Of a DNA stretch of 64,000 bases, positions 54,337 through 62,817 are shown piece after piece. The number at the start of each line of letters is the position of its first letter. The first letter of the stretch is position 1. The position numbers and the translations under genes are program-made. Below the pieces are notes generated by a model. That model saw only the letters and a list, made by a program, of their open reading frames with translations, did no database searches and had not been told where the DNA came from. The stretch is from Methylocystis parvus OBBP (GTDB lineage: Bacteria; Pseudomonadota; Alphaproteobacteria; Rhizobiales; Beijerinckiaceae), in NCBI RefSeq assembly GCF_027571405.1, contig NZ_CP092968.1, positions 3,618,001 to 3,682,000 of the forward strand. The letters are read 5' to 3'.

Positions 54337-55410
54337 GTGATCGAGACGCGCAGGGCGGCTCCCGTGAACGAATTGCAGATCCTCTTGCAGGCCGAGCAGT
54401 GGCGGCGGGCGGGACGAGGCGTCGCGATCGCGACCGTGGTGGAAACCTTCGGCTCGGCCCCGCGTCCGGTCGGGTCTCATCTCGTGGCGGAGGAAAGCGG
54501 ACTCTTCTGCGGCTCGGTTTCGGCCGGCTGCGTTGAAGGCGAAGTGATCACGGCGGCGCTCGAGGCTATTGCCGGCGGGACTTCGCAATTCCTCGAATTC
54601 GGCGTTGCGGACGAAACGGCCTGGCGCGTGGGCCTCTCTTGCGGCGGCCGCATCGCGGTTCACGTCCAACGCATGGACGACGCTCGGCTAGCAGCGCTTT
54701 CCCGCGCGAGGGCGGAACTCGCCGCCCGGCGGTCCTGCGCCGTCGCGACGCCGCTAGACGGAATCGGCTCGCAATTTTACACGGCGTGGAAGGATGCAGC
54801 GCCGCCTGCGGTCGAAGCTCAATTGCGCGTCGGGGAGAGCGGCCTCGTCCGGCATGAAGGAAAGCGGCTGTTCGTCAATTATTACCGGCCCGGCCCGCGT
54901 CTCGTCATTATCGGCGCCGTGCATGTCGCGCAGGCGCTCGCGCCCATGGCGGCCCTTGCCGGCTTCGATGTGGTCATTGTCGATCCGCGCGGCGTCTACG
55001 CCGTCGATGCGCGCTTTCCGGATGCGCGGCTCGATCTGCGCTGGCCCGACGAAGCTTTACCTGCGATCGGCCTCGACGCTTTCACGGCCGTCGCCGTTCT
55101 CACGCATGATCCCAAAATCGACGATCCGGCCCTAAGTCTCGCGCTTGCCTCGAACTGCTTCTATGTGGGCGCGCTGGGTTCGCGAGCGACACATAAGCGG
55201 CGCGTCGAACGCCTGAAAGCGAATGGCGTTTCGCCGCATCTCCTGGAGCGCTTGCGCGCACCGGTCGGTCTCGACATCGCGGCCGTCAGCCCCGCGGAGA
55301 TTGGCGTTTCGATCCTTGCCGAGATCATTCTTGCAAGGGGACAGAAGCCGCTGCGCAGTCTTCTTCCGCAAGCCGCTCCCTCATTTGCCGGCTGCGAGAC
55401 GCGCGCATGA
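54337..55410 (+). CDS. XdhC-family molybdenum hydroxylase maturation protein
   Basis: The protein has the XdhC/CoxI layout. An N-terminal domain has ATVVETFGSAPRPVGSHLV and GSVSAGCVEGEV with the conserved Cys; a Rossmann domain (LVIIGAVHVAQALAPMAALAGFDVVIVDPR) follows, with FTAVAVLTHDPKIDDPAL and YVGALGSRATHKRRVERL. XdhC proteins bind molybdenum cofactor and help insert its sulfurated form into xanthine dehydrogenase-type enzymes. GTG at 54337 with AAAGG upstream is preferred; GTG at 54364 is an alternative. It overlaps the MobA-like gene by four bases. Confidence 0.9.
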   Translation: MIETRRAAPVNELQILLQAEQWRRAGRGVAIATVVETFGSAPRPVGSHLVAEESGLFCGSVSAGCVEGEVITAALEAIAGGTSQFLEFGVADETAWRVGLSCGGRIAVHVQRMDDARLAALSRARAELAARRSCAVATPLDGIGSQFYTAWKDAAPPAVEAQLRVGESGLVRHEGKRLFVNYYRPGPRLVIIGAVHVAQALAPMAALAGFDVVIVDPRGVYAVDARFPDARLDLRWPDEALPAIGLDAFTAVAVLTHDPKIDDPALSLALASNCFYVGALGSRATHKRRVERLKANGVSPHLLERLRAPVGLDIAAVSPAEIGVSILAEIILARGQKPLRSLLPQAAPSFAGCETRA

Positions 55411-56000
55411 GCGCGGCTGTGGCCGCCATCATCCTCGCCGCCGGCCGCGGCGCCCGCTATGGCGCGCAGTCGAACAAGCTTCTCGTGGAAATCGGCGGCC
55501 AGCCCATCCTAAGATGCGTCGCAGCCGCCGCGCTCGCCTCGCGCGCTCGCCGTACGATCGTCGTCACCGGTCATGCGCGTCACGAGGCGGAAGCGGCGCT
55601 CCACGGGCTTTGCGTGGACTTCCGTCATAATCCCGATTTTGCGAGCGGGCTCGCTTCGTCATTGCGGGTCGGGCTCGCCGCCGCCGGGGGCGCCGATGGC
55701 GCGCTCATGATGCTGGGCGACATGCCGGGCGTATCGCCTTCCACCCTTGACGCGCTGATCGCGGCCTTCGAAGCGGACAAAGACTGCGCGGCCATTGTCC
55801 CTGCTTTTCGCGGCAAAAGAGGCAATCCCGCGCTTCTCTCGCGCGCGCTCTTCGAGCAAGTCGCGGAGCTCGAGGGCGATACGGGCGCGCGCGACCTTCT
55901 GCGCTCGGCGAAAGGCGTCGTGCAACTTCCCGTCGAGGACGCCGGAATATTGGCGGATGTCGACACGCCCGCCGACCTGCTTCGCTTCAGGCGAAGCTGA
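55407..56000 (+). CDS. MobA-like molybdopterin nucleotidyltransferase
   Basis: The 197-residue protein has the NTP-transferase signature AAIILAAGRGARYG, a lysine-containing NKLLVEIGGQPIL, the metal-binding MMLGDMPGV and a final DVDTPADLLRF. This group (MocA type) adds CMP to molybdopterin for hydroxylases of the xanthine dehydrogenase family. It is coupled to XdhC and converges with the hydroxylase gene, overlapping its 3' end by 14 bases, so the three-gene group is probably dedicated to that enzyme. Confidence 0.88.
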   Translation: MSAAVAAIILAAGRGARYGAQSNKLLVEIGGQPILRCVAAAALASRARRTIVVTGHARHEAEAALHGLCVDFRHNPDFASGLASSLRVGLAAAGGADGALMMLGDMPGVSPSTLDALIAAFEADKDCAAIVPAFRGKRGNPALLSRALFEQVAELEGDTGARDLLRSAKGVVQLPVEDAGILADVDTPADLLRFRRS

Positions 56001-58158
56001 TATTCGCGTCCCTCAATGGGAGAGCGCGTATGCGCTTGCCGGTCGCCGCGAAGTAGGCGTTGAGCACGGCGGGCGCGGCGACGCAGATCGTCGGCTCGCC
56101 GACGCCGCCCCAGAAGCCGCCGCTCGGCATGACGATGCATTCCACCTTGGGCATGTCCTTGAGGCGCATCGAATCGTAGCTGTCGAAATTCTCCTGCTCC
56201 ACGCGGCCGTTTTTGAGCGTGATCTCCCCGTGGAACAGCGCCGAGAGCCCATAGACGAAAGAGCCTGCGATCTGCCGTTCGATCTGCGCGGGATTGACGG
56301 CGTAGCCGGGGTCGGTCGCCGCGACGATGCGGCGGATTTTTATCTTGTCGTCGGGGGCGACAGAAATCTCCGCCACTGCGGCGACATAGCTTCCATAGCC
56401 CATGAAGACGGCGGCGCCGCGATGCAGGCCCTCCGGCGCCGGTTTGTCCCAGCCCGCGCGCTCCGCGACCGCGTTGAGCACGGCAAGGTGCTTTGGATGG
56501 TTCGCCATCAGCTTGCGGCGGAAGGCTACGGGATCTTCGCCCGAGGCATGAGCGAGCTCATCCATGAAGCATTCGAGATAGATGGCGTTCTGGTTGATGT
56601 TGACGCCGCGCCACCATCCCGGCGGCACGGGCGGATTGCGCATCGAATGCTCGACGAGGAGATTGGGAAAGTCGTAGCCGATCCGAGCGTCGCCGGTCGC
56701 CGCGAGCCCCTGGAAGACCGCTGGGTCGAGGCCATTCTTCACCATTTGCGGCCGCACCGTCGAGAAGATCGACTGGCCGGAAATGCGCATGTGCAGGGCG
56801 GCGAGCTTGTTGTCGGCGTCGAAAGCGCCCGTGAGCTTGCACTGGGTGACGGGATGATATTTCCCCTGCGTCATGTCCTCTTCACGCGACCACAAAAGCT
56901 TCACGGGCGTTCCGGGGAGCTGTTTTGCGATCAACACGGCTTGCGTGACGTAATCGGCGAAGCCGCGACGCCCAAAGCCGCCGCCGAGCATGACTTTGCG
57001 CACGTCGCAATTTTCGCGCGGCAGGCCCGAGGCGGCGACGACCGCTTCCAGGGCGGCCTCGCCATTCTGCGTCCCCGTCCAAACCTCGCATTTTTCCGGC
57101 GTGTAGAGCGCCGTCGCGTTCAGCGGCTCCATCGCCGCGTGGTTTTGATGCGGATAGCCGTAAACGGCTTCGATGATCTTGGGCGAGCGGGCGATTGCGG
57201 CGTATGCGTCGCCGTTTCGATTGCCTGTGACCGCCGGCTCGGAATTATGCAGTCCGTCGGCGAGCCATTTTGCGGTGTCGGGGCTGTTCGATTGCGCGTT
57301 CGGCCCTTCGTTCCACACGATGGGCAAGGCGTCCAGCGCGATCTTGGCGCGCCACCAGGTGTCGGCGATGACGGCCACCGCATTGTCGCCGACGCGCACA
57401 ACTTTCTTCACGCCCTTGAAATTCGCGATCTTGCTCTCGTCATAGCTCGCCAGCTTCCCGCCAAAGACCGGGCAAGCCTTGATCGCGGCGTTGAGCATGC
57501 CCGGCAGCCTCACATCGACGCCGTAGAGCATCTTGCCCGTCGTCTTGTCGGCTGTGTCGAGGCGCTTGAGGCCCTTGCCGGCGATCTTCCAGTCGCGCGG
57601 GTCTTTCAGCGCGACATTCGCCGGCGGCGTCAATTTGGCGGCGGCTTCGGCGACCTTGCCGTAGCTTGTCGAGCGACCCGAGGCGGCGTGCGTGATGACG
57701 CCGTTCTCGGCGCGGCATTCGCTTGCGGGCGCCTTCCATTCATTCGCGGCGGCCTGAATCAGCATCTGCCGCGCGATCGCGCCGCCCTTGCGCACATAGT
57801 CGTGGGAGTCGCGGATGCCCCGACTCCCCCCGGTGGAGAAATCGCCCCAGACGCGGCCTCGCGCCGCGCTCTGGCCGGGGGTCGGATATTCCGTCGTGAC
57901 CCGCGACCAATCGCAGTCCAGCTCTTCCGCGACGAGTTGCGCGAGGCCGGTGAGCGTGCCCTGGCCCATTTCGGAGCGGGCGATGCGGATGACGACCGTA
58001 TCGTCCGGCTTCACGAGGACCCAGGCGTTGACTTCGGGAGCCGCCGCGGCCTCCGCCGCTTCGGCGCCGTAGGGAATATGGAGCCCGAGCGAGAGGCCGC
58101 CAATCGCCGCGCCGCCGATGAGGAAGCCGCGCCGCCCGATGTGAATTTCCGTGGTCAT
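55987..58158 (-). CDS. Molybdenum hydroxylase large subunit, IorB-like
   Basis: The 723-residue protein has a twin-arginine signal (HIGRRGFLIGGAAIGGL), pointing to export to the periplasm or membrane. It carries molybdopterin-binding features: GQGTLTGLAQLVAEELDCDW, GGGFGRRGFADYVTQAV and the catalytic-glutamate motif GGVGEPTICVAAP near the C-terminus. It matches isoquinoline 1-oxidoreductase beta subunits, aldehyde/xanthine dehydrogenase relatives that work with a small 2Fe-2S subunit and no FAD subunit. The physiological substrate is unknown. ATG at 58158 has a better ribosome site than 58164. Confidence 0.92.
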   Translation of the reverse strand: MTTEIHIGRRGFLIGGAAIGGLSLGLHIPYGAEAAEAAAAPEVNAWVLVKPDDTVVIRIARSEMGQGTLTGLAQLVAEELDCDWSRVTTEYPTPGQSAARGRVWGDFSTGGSRGIRDSHDYVRKGGAIARQMLIQAAANEWKAPASECRAENGVITHAASGRSTSYGKVAEAAAKLTPPANVALKDPRDWKIAGKGLKRLDTADKTTGKMLYGVDVRLPGMLNAAIKACPVFGGKLASYDESKIANFKGVKKVVRVGDNAVAVIADTWWRAKIALDALPIVWNEGPNAQSNSPDTAKWLADGLHNSEPAVTGNRNGDAYAAIARSPKIIEAVYGYPHQNHAAMEPLNATALYTPEKCEVWTGTQNGEAALEAVVAASGLPRENCDVRKVMLGGGFGRRGFADYVTQAVLIAKQLPGTPVKLLWSREEDMTQGKYHPVTQCKLTGAFDADNKLAALHMRISGQSIFSTVRPQMVKNGLDPAVFQGLAATGDARIGYDFPNLLVEHSMRNPPVPPGWWRGVNINQNAIYLECFMDELAHASGEDPVAFRRKLMANHPKHLAVLNAVAERAGWDKPAPEGLHRGAAVFMGYGSYVAAVAEISVAPDDKIKIRRIVAATDPGYAVNPAQIERQIAGSFVYGLSALFHGEITLKNGRVEQENFDSYDSMRLKDMPKVECIVMPSGGFWGGVGEPTICVAAPAVLNAYFAATGKRIRALPLRDANISFA

Positions 58159-58170
58159 GCCCATCGCCCT

Positions 58171-58620
58171 TCAGGCTTTCGAGGCCGCGTGGATCGCTTC
58201 GCGCACCTGCTGGAAGGTGCCGCAGCGGCAGATATTGGTGATCGCGGCGTCGATTTCCTTATCGGTCGGCTGCGGCGTCTCCTTCAAAAGGGCCGCGACC
58301 GCCATGATCATCCCGCTCTGGCAATAGCCGCATTGCGGCACGTCGAAGTCGATCCACGCCTGTTGGACGCGATGCAGGACGCCGTTCTCGGCAAGCCCCT
58401 CGATCGTCCGGATCTTCTTGCCGACCGCGTCGGCGACCGTCACGCTGCAGGATCGAGTCGGCTGCCCGTCGATATGAACCGTGCAAGCGCCGCATTGACC
58501 GACGCCGCATCCATATTTCGTGCCGGTGAGACCGAGATTTTCGCGCAGAGCCCAGAGAAGCGGGGTGTCGGGCTCGACATCGGCCTCGATCGTTTTTCCG
58601 TTGACGAAAAGAACGGTCAT
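58171..58620 (-). CDS. Molybdenum hydroxylase 2Fe-2S subunit, IorA-like
   Basis: The 149-residue protein binds two 2Fe-2S clusters: the plant-ferredoxin type site [17 protein letters not shown]...SCSVTV and the C-terminal alpha-helical site [10 protein letters not shown]...[13 protein letters not shown]. It passes electrons from the molybdenum centre of the large subunit to an outside acceptor such as a cytochrome. It has no signal peptide and would be exported with the large subunit. It starts the two-gene operon, 12 bases before the large subunit. Confidence 0.94.
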   Translation of the reverse strand: MTVLFVNGKTIEADVEPDTPLLWALRENLGLTGTKYGCGVGQCGACTVHIDGQPTRSCSVTVADAVGKKIRTIEGLAENGVLHRVQQAWIDFDVPQCGYCQSGMIMAVAALLKETPQPTDKEIDAAITNICRCGTFQQVREAIHAASKA

Positions 58621-58820
58621 GCGCTTTCTCCCCGCTGCGCGGCCTGCTTTTTCATTGCAAAATCCTACCAAACGGGCTGAGCCCAGCCAAGCCGTCGATC
58701 TCGCTCGGCGACTATTTAGGGCGCGGGTTTTGACGCGGGAGCCGCCCGGCCTTCTCAAAATGCAAAAGAAAATTTGCCGGACAATATAGGGAATGCGCGG
58801 CTCTCATTGCGAATCACCCT

Positions 58821-58840
58821 GCAAATCGTTAGCAATTTGC
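58821..58840. promoter_or_regulatory. Inverted repeat upstream of the HU-like gene
   Basis: GCAAAT-CGTTAGCA-ATTTGC has perfect 6-base arms and lies 58 bases before the ATG of the HU-like gene in a locally AT-rich segment. It could be an operator. It loosely resembles metal-regulator (Mur-type) sites but the match is not firm. Confidence 0.35.
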
Positions 58841-58897
58841 TTTGTAGGCGCCGGCTTGCAGGATTTTGCGGCCGATTGCGACGAGGAGAGCATTCAT

Positions 58898-59287
58898 ATG
58901 GCCAAGGCAAAAACTACCAAGGCTGCTGCGACCGCCAGGGTCAGCAGGGCCGAGGCGCCCGCCATTCGTCCGGTCAAGGAAACCATGACGAAGTCGGCGC
59001 TGATCAATTACATCGCGGAACAGAACGAGCTGCCCCGCAAGACGGCTGCCGCCGTCTACGCCACGCTGGAAGGCGTGTTCATGGGCTCCGTTCATCCCAA
59101 GGGCGTCGGCGAATTCACGCTTCCCGGCCTGCTGAAAGTCACGCTGCGCAAGGTTCCGGCGCGCAAGGCGGGCACGCTGGTGCGCAACCCCGCCACCGGC
59201 GAGATGGTGAAGGCGGCAGCCAAACCCGCTTCCGTCCGCGTGAAGATCCGCGCCCTCTCCAAGCTGAAATCGGCCGCGACGAAATAA
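58898..59287 (+). CDS. HU-family DNA-binding protein with basic N-terminal extension
   Basis: The 129-residue protein has GAGGAG before its ATG. A Lys/Ala-rich extension (MAKAKTTKAAATARVS, about 25 residues) precedes an HU/IHF fold: MTKSALINYIAEQNELPRKTAAAVY, FTLPGLLKVTLRKVPARKAG and VRNPATGEMV with the DNA-minor-groove proline, then a basic tail. HU proteins bend and compact DNA. The extension is longer than in ordinary HU and resembles the Lys/Ala tails of histone-like proteins. The open frame to 58793 upstream lacks a good start. Confidence 0.9.
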   Translation: MAKAKTTKAAATARVSRAEAPAIRPVKETMTKSALINYIAEQNELPRKTAAAVYATLEGVFMGSVHPKGVGEFTLPGLLKVTLRKVPARKAGTLVRNPATGEMVKAAAKPASVRVKIRALSKLKSAATK

Positions 59288-59573
59288 TCTGCGCCGCGCG
59301 GCCCCTGCCGCGCGTCGACGCTCTGCTCGGACTGTTTCGAGCGCGGGGCGGCGAGTATCGCCGCCTGTTTTCGATTTATTGCGACCGTCATTATTGACGT
59401 CGCCGCTACGTCCGCCAGGCTGAAACCGCCCGGGCGCGTTCGCCGAAATTTGCAGGACCAACTGACTTGCGCGCCTCATAGCCGCAAACAGCGCCCCGCT
59501 AAGCGCAGCCCGACAAGAGACGCGCGGCCTTCATATTTTCTTGATAGCATGACGAGAATCGGAGCCGATCCTC

Positions 59574-60737
59574 GTGCGTTCAGACCAGATCAAGCTTTTC
59601 GAAGGCCGCGCCGTCCTGTCACTCGACGGCCTTCGCGCCCTCATCGACGCCCTGCGTCAGCAGGGCCGCCGTGTGATCGGTCCGACCGTGGCGGACGGCG
59701 CGATCGTCTACGACGACATTCTAGAGATTGCCGACCTTCCGCGAGGGGTCGCCGACCGGCAGGAGGCTGGGCGTTACCAACTGGCGTCGCGAGACGACGG
59801 CGCGCTTTTCGGTTACGCCGTCGGGCCGCAATCCTGGAAGAAATTTCTACACAAGCCGCTGCTGCGCCTGTGGCGCGCGGAGCGGCGCGGCAATGACGTC
59901 ACGGTCGAGGCGGAGGCGCCCGAACCGGAACATGTCGCTTTTCTCGGCGTGCGCGCATGCGAATTAAACGCCATCGCGATCCAGGACAGGGTGCTGATGG
60001 GCGGCGACTATGTCGATCCGCATTACAAGGCGCAGCGCGACGGCGCCTTCATCATCGCCGTCAATTGCGGCGAGGCGGGCGGAACGTGCTTCTGCGTCTC
60101 GATGAAAGCGGGACCCAAAGCGGAGCGGGGTTTCGATCTCGCCTTGACGGAGCTGATTTCCGGCGGCGCTCACGAATTTCTCGTCGAGACGGGTTCGCCC
60201 GCAGGCGCCGAGCTTCTTGCGGCGCTCCCAAGCCGGCGCGCGGAGCCGGAAGACATGGACGCGGCCGCGACAGTCGTCGCTCGCGCCGCGGCCTCGATGG
60301 GCCGATACATGCCGGAGGATGACGTTCCCGCGCTGCTCATGCGCAATCTTCAGCATGCGCGCTGGGAGGAAACAGCGAAGCGCTGCCTTTCCTGCGCCAA
60401 TTGCACCATGGTTTGCCCGACCTGCTTCTGCACCTCGGTGGAAGAGCATAACGACCTCGCGGGCGTCGAATCGTCGCGCACGCGGCGCTGGGATTCCTGT
60501 TTCACCATGGATTATTCTTACATCCATGGCGGATCGGTTCGCCCGGGCGTCGCGTCGCGCTATCGGCAATGGATGACGCATAAGCTCGCGACGTGGCATG
60601 AACAGTTCGATACGTCCGGCTGCGTCGGCTGCGGGCGCTGCATTACGTGGTGCCCCGTCGCGATCGATATCACGGAAGAGACGCGGGCGATCAGCGAAAG
60701 CGAGAAGGCGCAAGGAGGGCTCGATGGAGAATCTTGA
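59574..60737 (+). CDS. NiFe hydrogenase group 3b beta subunit (iron-sulfur)
   Basis: The 387-residue protein carries two 4Fe-4S motifs near the C-terminus: CLSCANCTMVCPTCFC (about residue 270) and CVGCGRCITWCPVAID (about 349). The N-terminal part contains FLGVRACELNAIAIQDR and the Cys pair GEAGGTCFCVSM, as in the beta subunits of sulfhydrogenase-like (group 3b) enzymes. It relays electrons between the hydrogenase module and the flavin subunit. It starts at GTG and opens a five-gene operon. Confidence 0.88.
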   Translation: MRSDQIKLFEGRAVLSLDGLRALIDALRQQGRRVIGPTVADGAIVYDDILEIADLPRGVADRQEAGRYQLASRDDGALFGYAVGPQSWKKFLHKPLLRLWRAERRGNDVTVEAEAPEPEHVAFLGVRACELNAIAIQDRVLMGGDYVDPHYKAQRDGAFIIAVNCGEAGGTCFCVSMKAGPKAERGFDLALTELISGGAHEFLVETGSPAGAELLAALPSRRAEPEDMDAAATVVARAAASMGRYMPEDDVPALLMRNLQHARWEETAKRCLSCANCTMVCPTCFCTSVEEHNDLAGVESSRTRRWDSCFTMDYSYIHGGSVRPGVASRYRQWMTHKLATWHEQFDTSGCVGCGRCITWCPVAIDITEETRAISESEKAQGGLDGES

Positions 60738-61185
60738 GCGTATCCTCTCGGAGCATCCCTTCTTCGCCGGCCTCGACGAGTCATTCGTCAAGCTTGCCTG
60801 CGGGTGCGCAAAGAACGTCCGGATGGAAGCGGGGCAGTTCGTCTTTCACGAGGGCGAGGCGGCGGATCAGTTCTACCTCATCCGCGAAGGGCGCGTGGCG
60901 CTGCAGATTTCCGCGCCGGGCCGTGGCGCTTCGACCTTTCTGACGCTGGGGCGCGGAGAGGTGTTCGGCGTCAACTGGCTCGTGCCGCCTTATCGCTGGG
61001 TCTATGATGCGAAAGCGCTCGAACTCACCCGCGCCATCGCGATGGACGCGACATGTCTGCGCAATAAATGCGAGGCCGATCATGATCTCGGCTACGACAT
61101 CATGAAACGCCTCATGCCGGTGCTGATCGAGCGCCTGCACACGACGCGTCTGCAATTCCTCGATCTCTATGGTTCCCATGTCTGA
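60724..61185 (+). CDS. Cyclic nucleotide-binding domain protein in the hydrogenase operon
   Basis: The 153-residue protein is a single cNMP-type beta-barrel: FFAGLDESFVKLAC, FVFHEGEAADQFYLIREGRVAL and LGRGEVFGVNWLVPPYRWVYDAKAL. There is no C-terminal helix-turn-helix, so it is not a Crp-type DNA-binding regulator. The usual phosphate-binding Arg motif is replaced by PPYRW, leaving ligand binding uncertain. It overlaps the beta gene by 14 bases and the gamma gene by eight, implying tight co-expression and possibly direct contact with the hydrogenase. Confidence 0.85.
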   Translation: MENLERILSEHPFFAGLDESFVKLACGCAKNVRMEAGQFVFHEGEAADQFYLIREGRVALQISAPGRGASTFLTLGRGEVFGVNWLVPPYRWVYDAKALELTRAIAMDATCLRNKCEADHDLGYDIMKRLMPVLIERLHTTRLQFLDLYGSHV

Positions 61186-62023
61186 GGCGGCGGATTTCCA
61201 ACGCGCGCAGCCCATGGTTCCGCGCATCGCCCATGTGCGCCGGCGCCGACATGACGCGCCGGACGTCTGGACGTTGGAGCTCGAATTGACCGATGGCGCG
61301 CATTTCGACTATGCGCCGGGACAGTTCAATATGCTGACCGCTTTCGGCGTGGGAGAGGCGGCGATCAGCGTCAGCGGCGATCCCGCCGCCGGCCCCTTGA
61401 TCCACACCATTCGCGCCGTGGGACCCGTGTCGCGCGCGCTCACGCAGCTTGGTCCGGGCGAGCCGATCGGCGTGCGCGGCCCTTTCGGCGCCGGTTGGCC
61501 GATGGCGCAGGCGGAAGGGAGGGACGTCGTCGTCGTCGCAGGCGGTCTGGGTCTCGCGCCTTTGCGTCCCGCGCTTTACCGCCTTCTCGGCGAGCGCGCG
61601 CGATACGGCAAGGTCACGCTGCTCTTCGGCGCGCGCCGTCCCGAGGACATATTATTCCGTCACGAGGTCGAGAGCTGGCGCGCGCGCTTCGATATTGACG
61701 TCGACGTGACGGTCGATCATGCCGGCTCGGATTGGCGCGGCCATGTCGGCGTCGTAACGACTCTCATCTCCCGACTGGAGATCGAGCCCGCGAAATCGAT
61801 CGCGATGGTTTGCGGGCCGGAGGTCATGATGCGCTTCGTCGCGCTGGCGCTCATGGACAAGGGGATCGGCGAGGGCGCCATCTATCTTTCGATGGAGCGC
61901 AATATGAAATGCGCTATCGGCCATTGCGGCCATTGCCAGCTCGGTCCGACCTTCATCTGCCGCGATGGGCCGGTCTTCACCTTCGCGCGCCTCAGGCCGC
62001 TTCTTACCGTCAAGGAACTGTGA
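61178..62023 (+). CDS. NiFe hydrogenase group 3b gamma subunit (FAD/NAD(P)-binding)
   Basis: The 281-residue protein resembles ferredoxin reductase-type flavoproteins of the dihydroorotate dehydrogenase electron transfer group. It has [11 protein letters not shown] and an FAD-binding RxxS-like region, [32 protein letters not shown] for NAD(P), and a 2Fe-2S cysteine cluster [17 protein letters not shown] near residue 246. It exchanges electrons with NAD(P)H. ATG at 61178 is used; 61169 is an alternative. Confidence 0.9.
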   Translation: MSEAADFQRAQPMVPRIAHVRRRRHDAPDVWTLELELTDGAHFDYAPGQFNMLTAFGVGEAAISVSGDPAAGPLIHTIRAVGPVSRALTQLGPGEPIGVRGPFGAGWPMAQAEGRDVVVVAGGLGLAPLRPALYRLLGERARYGKVTLLFGARRPEDILFRHEVESWRARFDIDVDVTVDHAGSDWRGHVGVVTTLISRLEIEPAKSIAMVCGPEVMMRFVALALMDKGIGEGAIYLSMERNMKCAIGHCGHCQLGPTFICRDGPVFTFARLRPLLTVKEL

Positions 62024-62025
62024 CG

Positions 62026-62817
62026 ATGGAGCGCAAAAAGCCGCGTCTCGCCGTCTGGAAATTCGCCTCCTGCGACGGCTGCCAGCTCAGCCTTCTCGAT
62101 TGCGAGGACGAACTCCTCGCCGTCGCGGGCGCGCTCGACCTCGCTTATTTCCCGGAAGCGACCCGCGGCGAGGTCAAGGGCGTCTACGACCTCTCTCTCG
62201 TCGAGGGGTCCATCACGACGGCGCATGATGCGGAACGCATTCACGAGGTGCGCAGGCGCTCCAGGACGCTCGTCACCATCGGCGCTTGCGCCACGTCCGG
62301 CGGCATTCAGGCGCTGCGCAATTTCGCCGATGTGCGGGAGTTCACGTCGATCGTCTATGCGCATCCCGAATATATCCATACGCTCGAAACCTCGACGGCG
62401 ATTTCGGATCATGTCCCTGTCGATTTCGAATTGCGCGGATGTCCGATCAATAAGGGCCAGCTCGTCGACGTCGTTTCAGCCTTTCTCTCCGGGCGGCGCC
62501 CGAATACGCCGGCGCATAGCGTCTGCATCGAATGCAAATTGAAAGGCAATGTATGCGTTATGGTCGCGAAGGCGGCGCCTTGCCTCGGTCCCGTCACGCA
62601 TGCGGGCTGCGGCGCGCTGTGCCCCTCTTATGATCGCGGTTGTTACGGCTGCTTCGGGCCAAAAGAGACGCCCAACGCGCCGTCGCTGAGCGCGTGGCTG
62701 GGCGGCATGGGCTTGGACGCCAAAGCCCTCGAGCGCGTCTATCGCACCTTCAACGCGAACGCCGAAACCTTCCGTAAAGAGAGCGAGCGCCATGCCGAGC
62801 AAGACAATCAAGGTTGA
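62026..62817 (+). CDS. NiFe hydrogenase group 3b small (delta) subunit
   Basis: The 263-residue protein has the proximal cluster motif [46 protein letters not shown], and a Cys-rich C-terminus ([40 protein letters not shown]) for two more 4Fe-4S clusters. There is no twin-arginine signal, so the enzyme is cytoplasmic, as expected for group 3. It begins 2 bases after the gamma gene and its end overlaps the alpha gene by 26 bases. Confidence 0.93.
   Translation: MERKKPRLAVWKFASCDGCQLSLLDCEDELLAVAGALDLAYFPEATRGEVKGVYDLSLVEGSITTAHDAERIHEVRRRSRTLVTIGACATSGGIQALRNFADVREFTSIVYAHPEYIHTLETSTAISDHVPVDFELRGCPINKGQLVDVVSAFLSGRRPNTPAHSVCIECKLKGNVCVMVAKAAPCLGPVTHAGCGALCPSYDRGCYGCFGPKETPNAPSLSAWLGGMGLDAKALERVYRTFNANAETFRKESERHAEQDNQG

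Noticed and set aside
55795..58680. Plus-strand open frame of 961 codons
   Set aside because: Antisense to both molybdenum hydroxylase subunits; no domain, no ribosome site.
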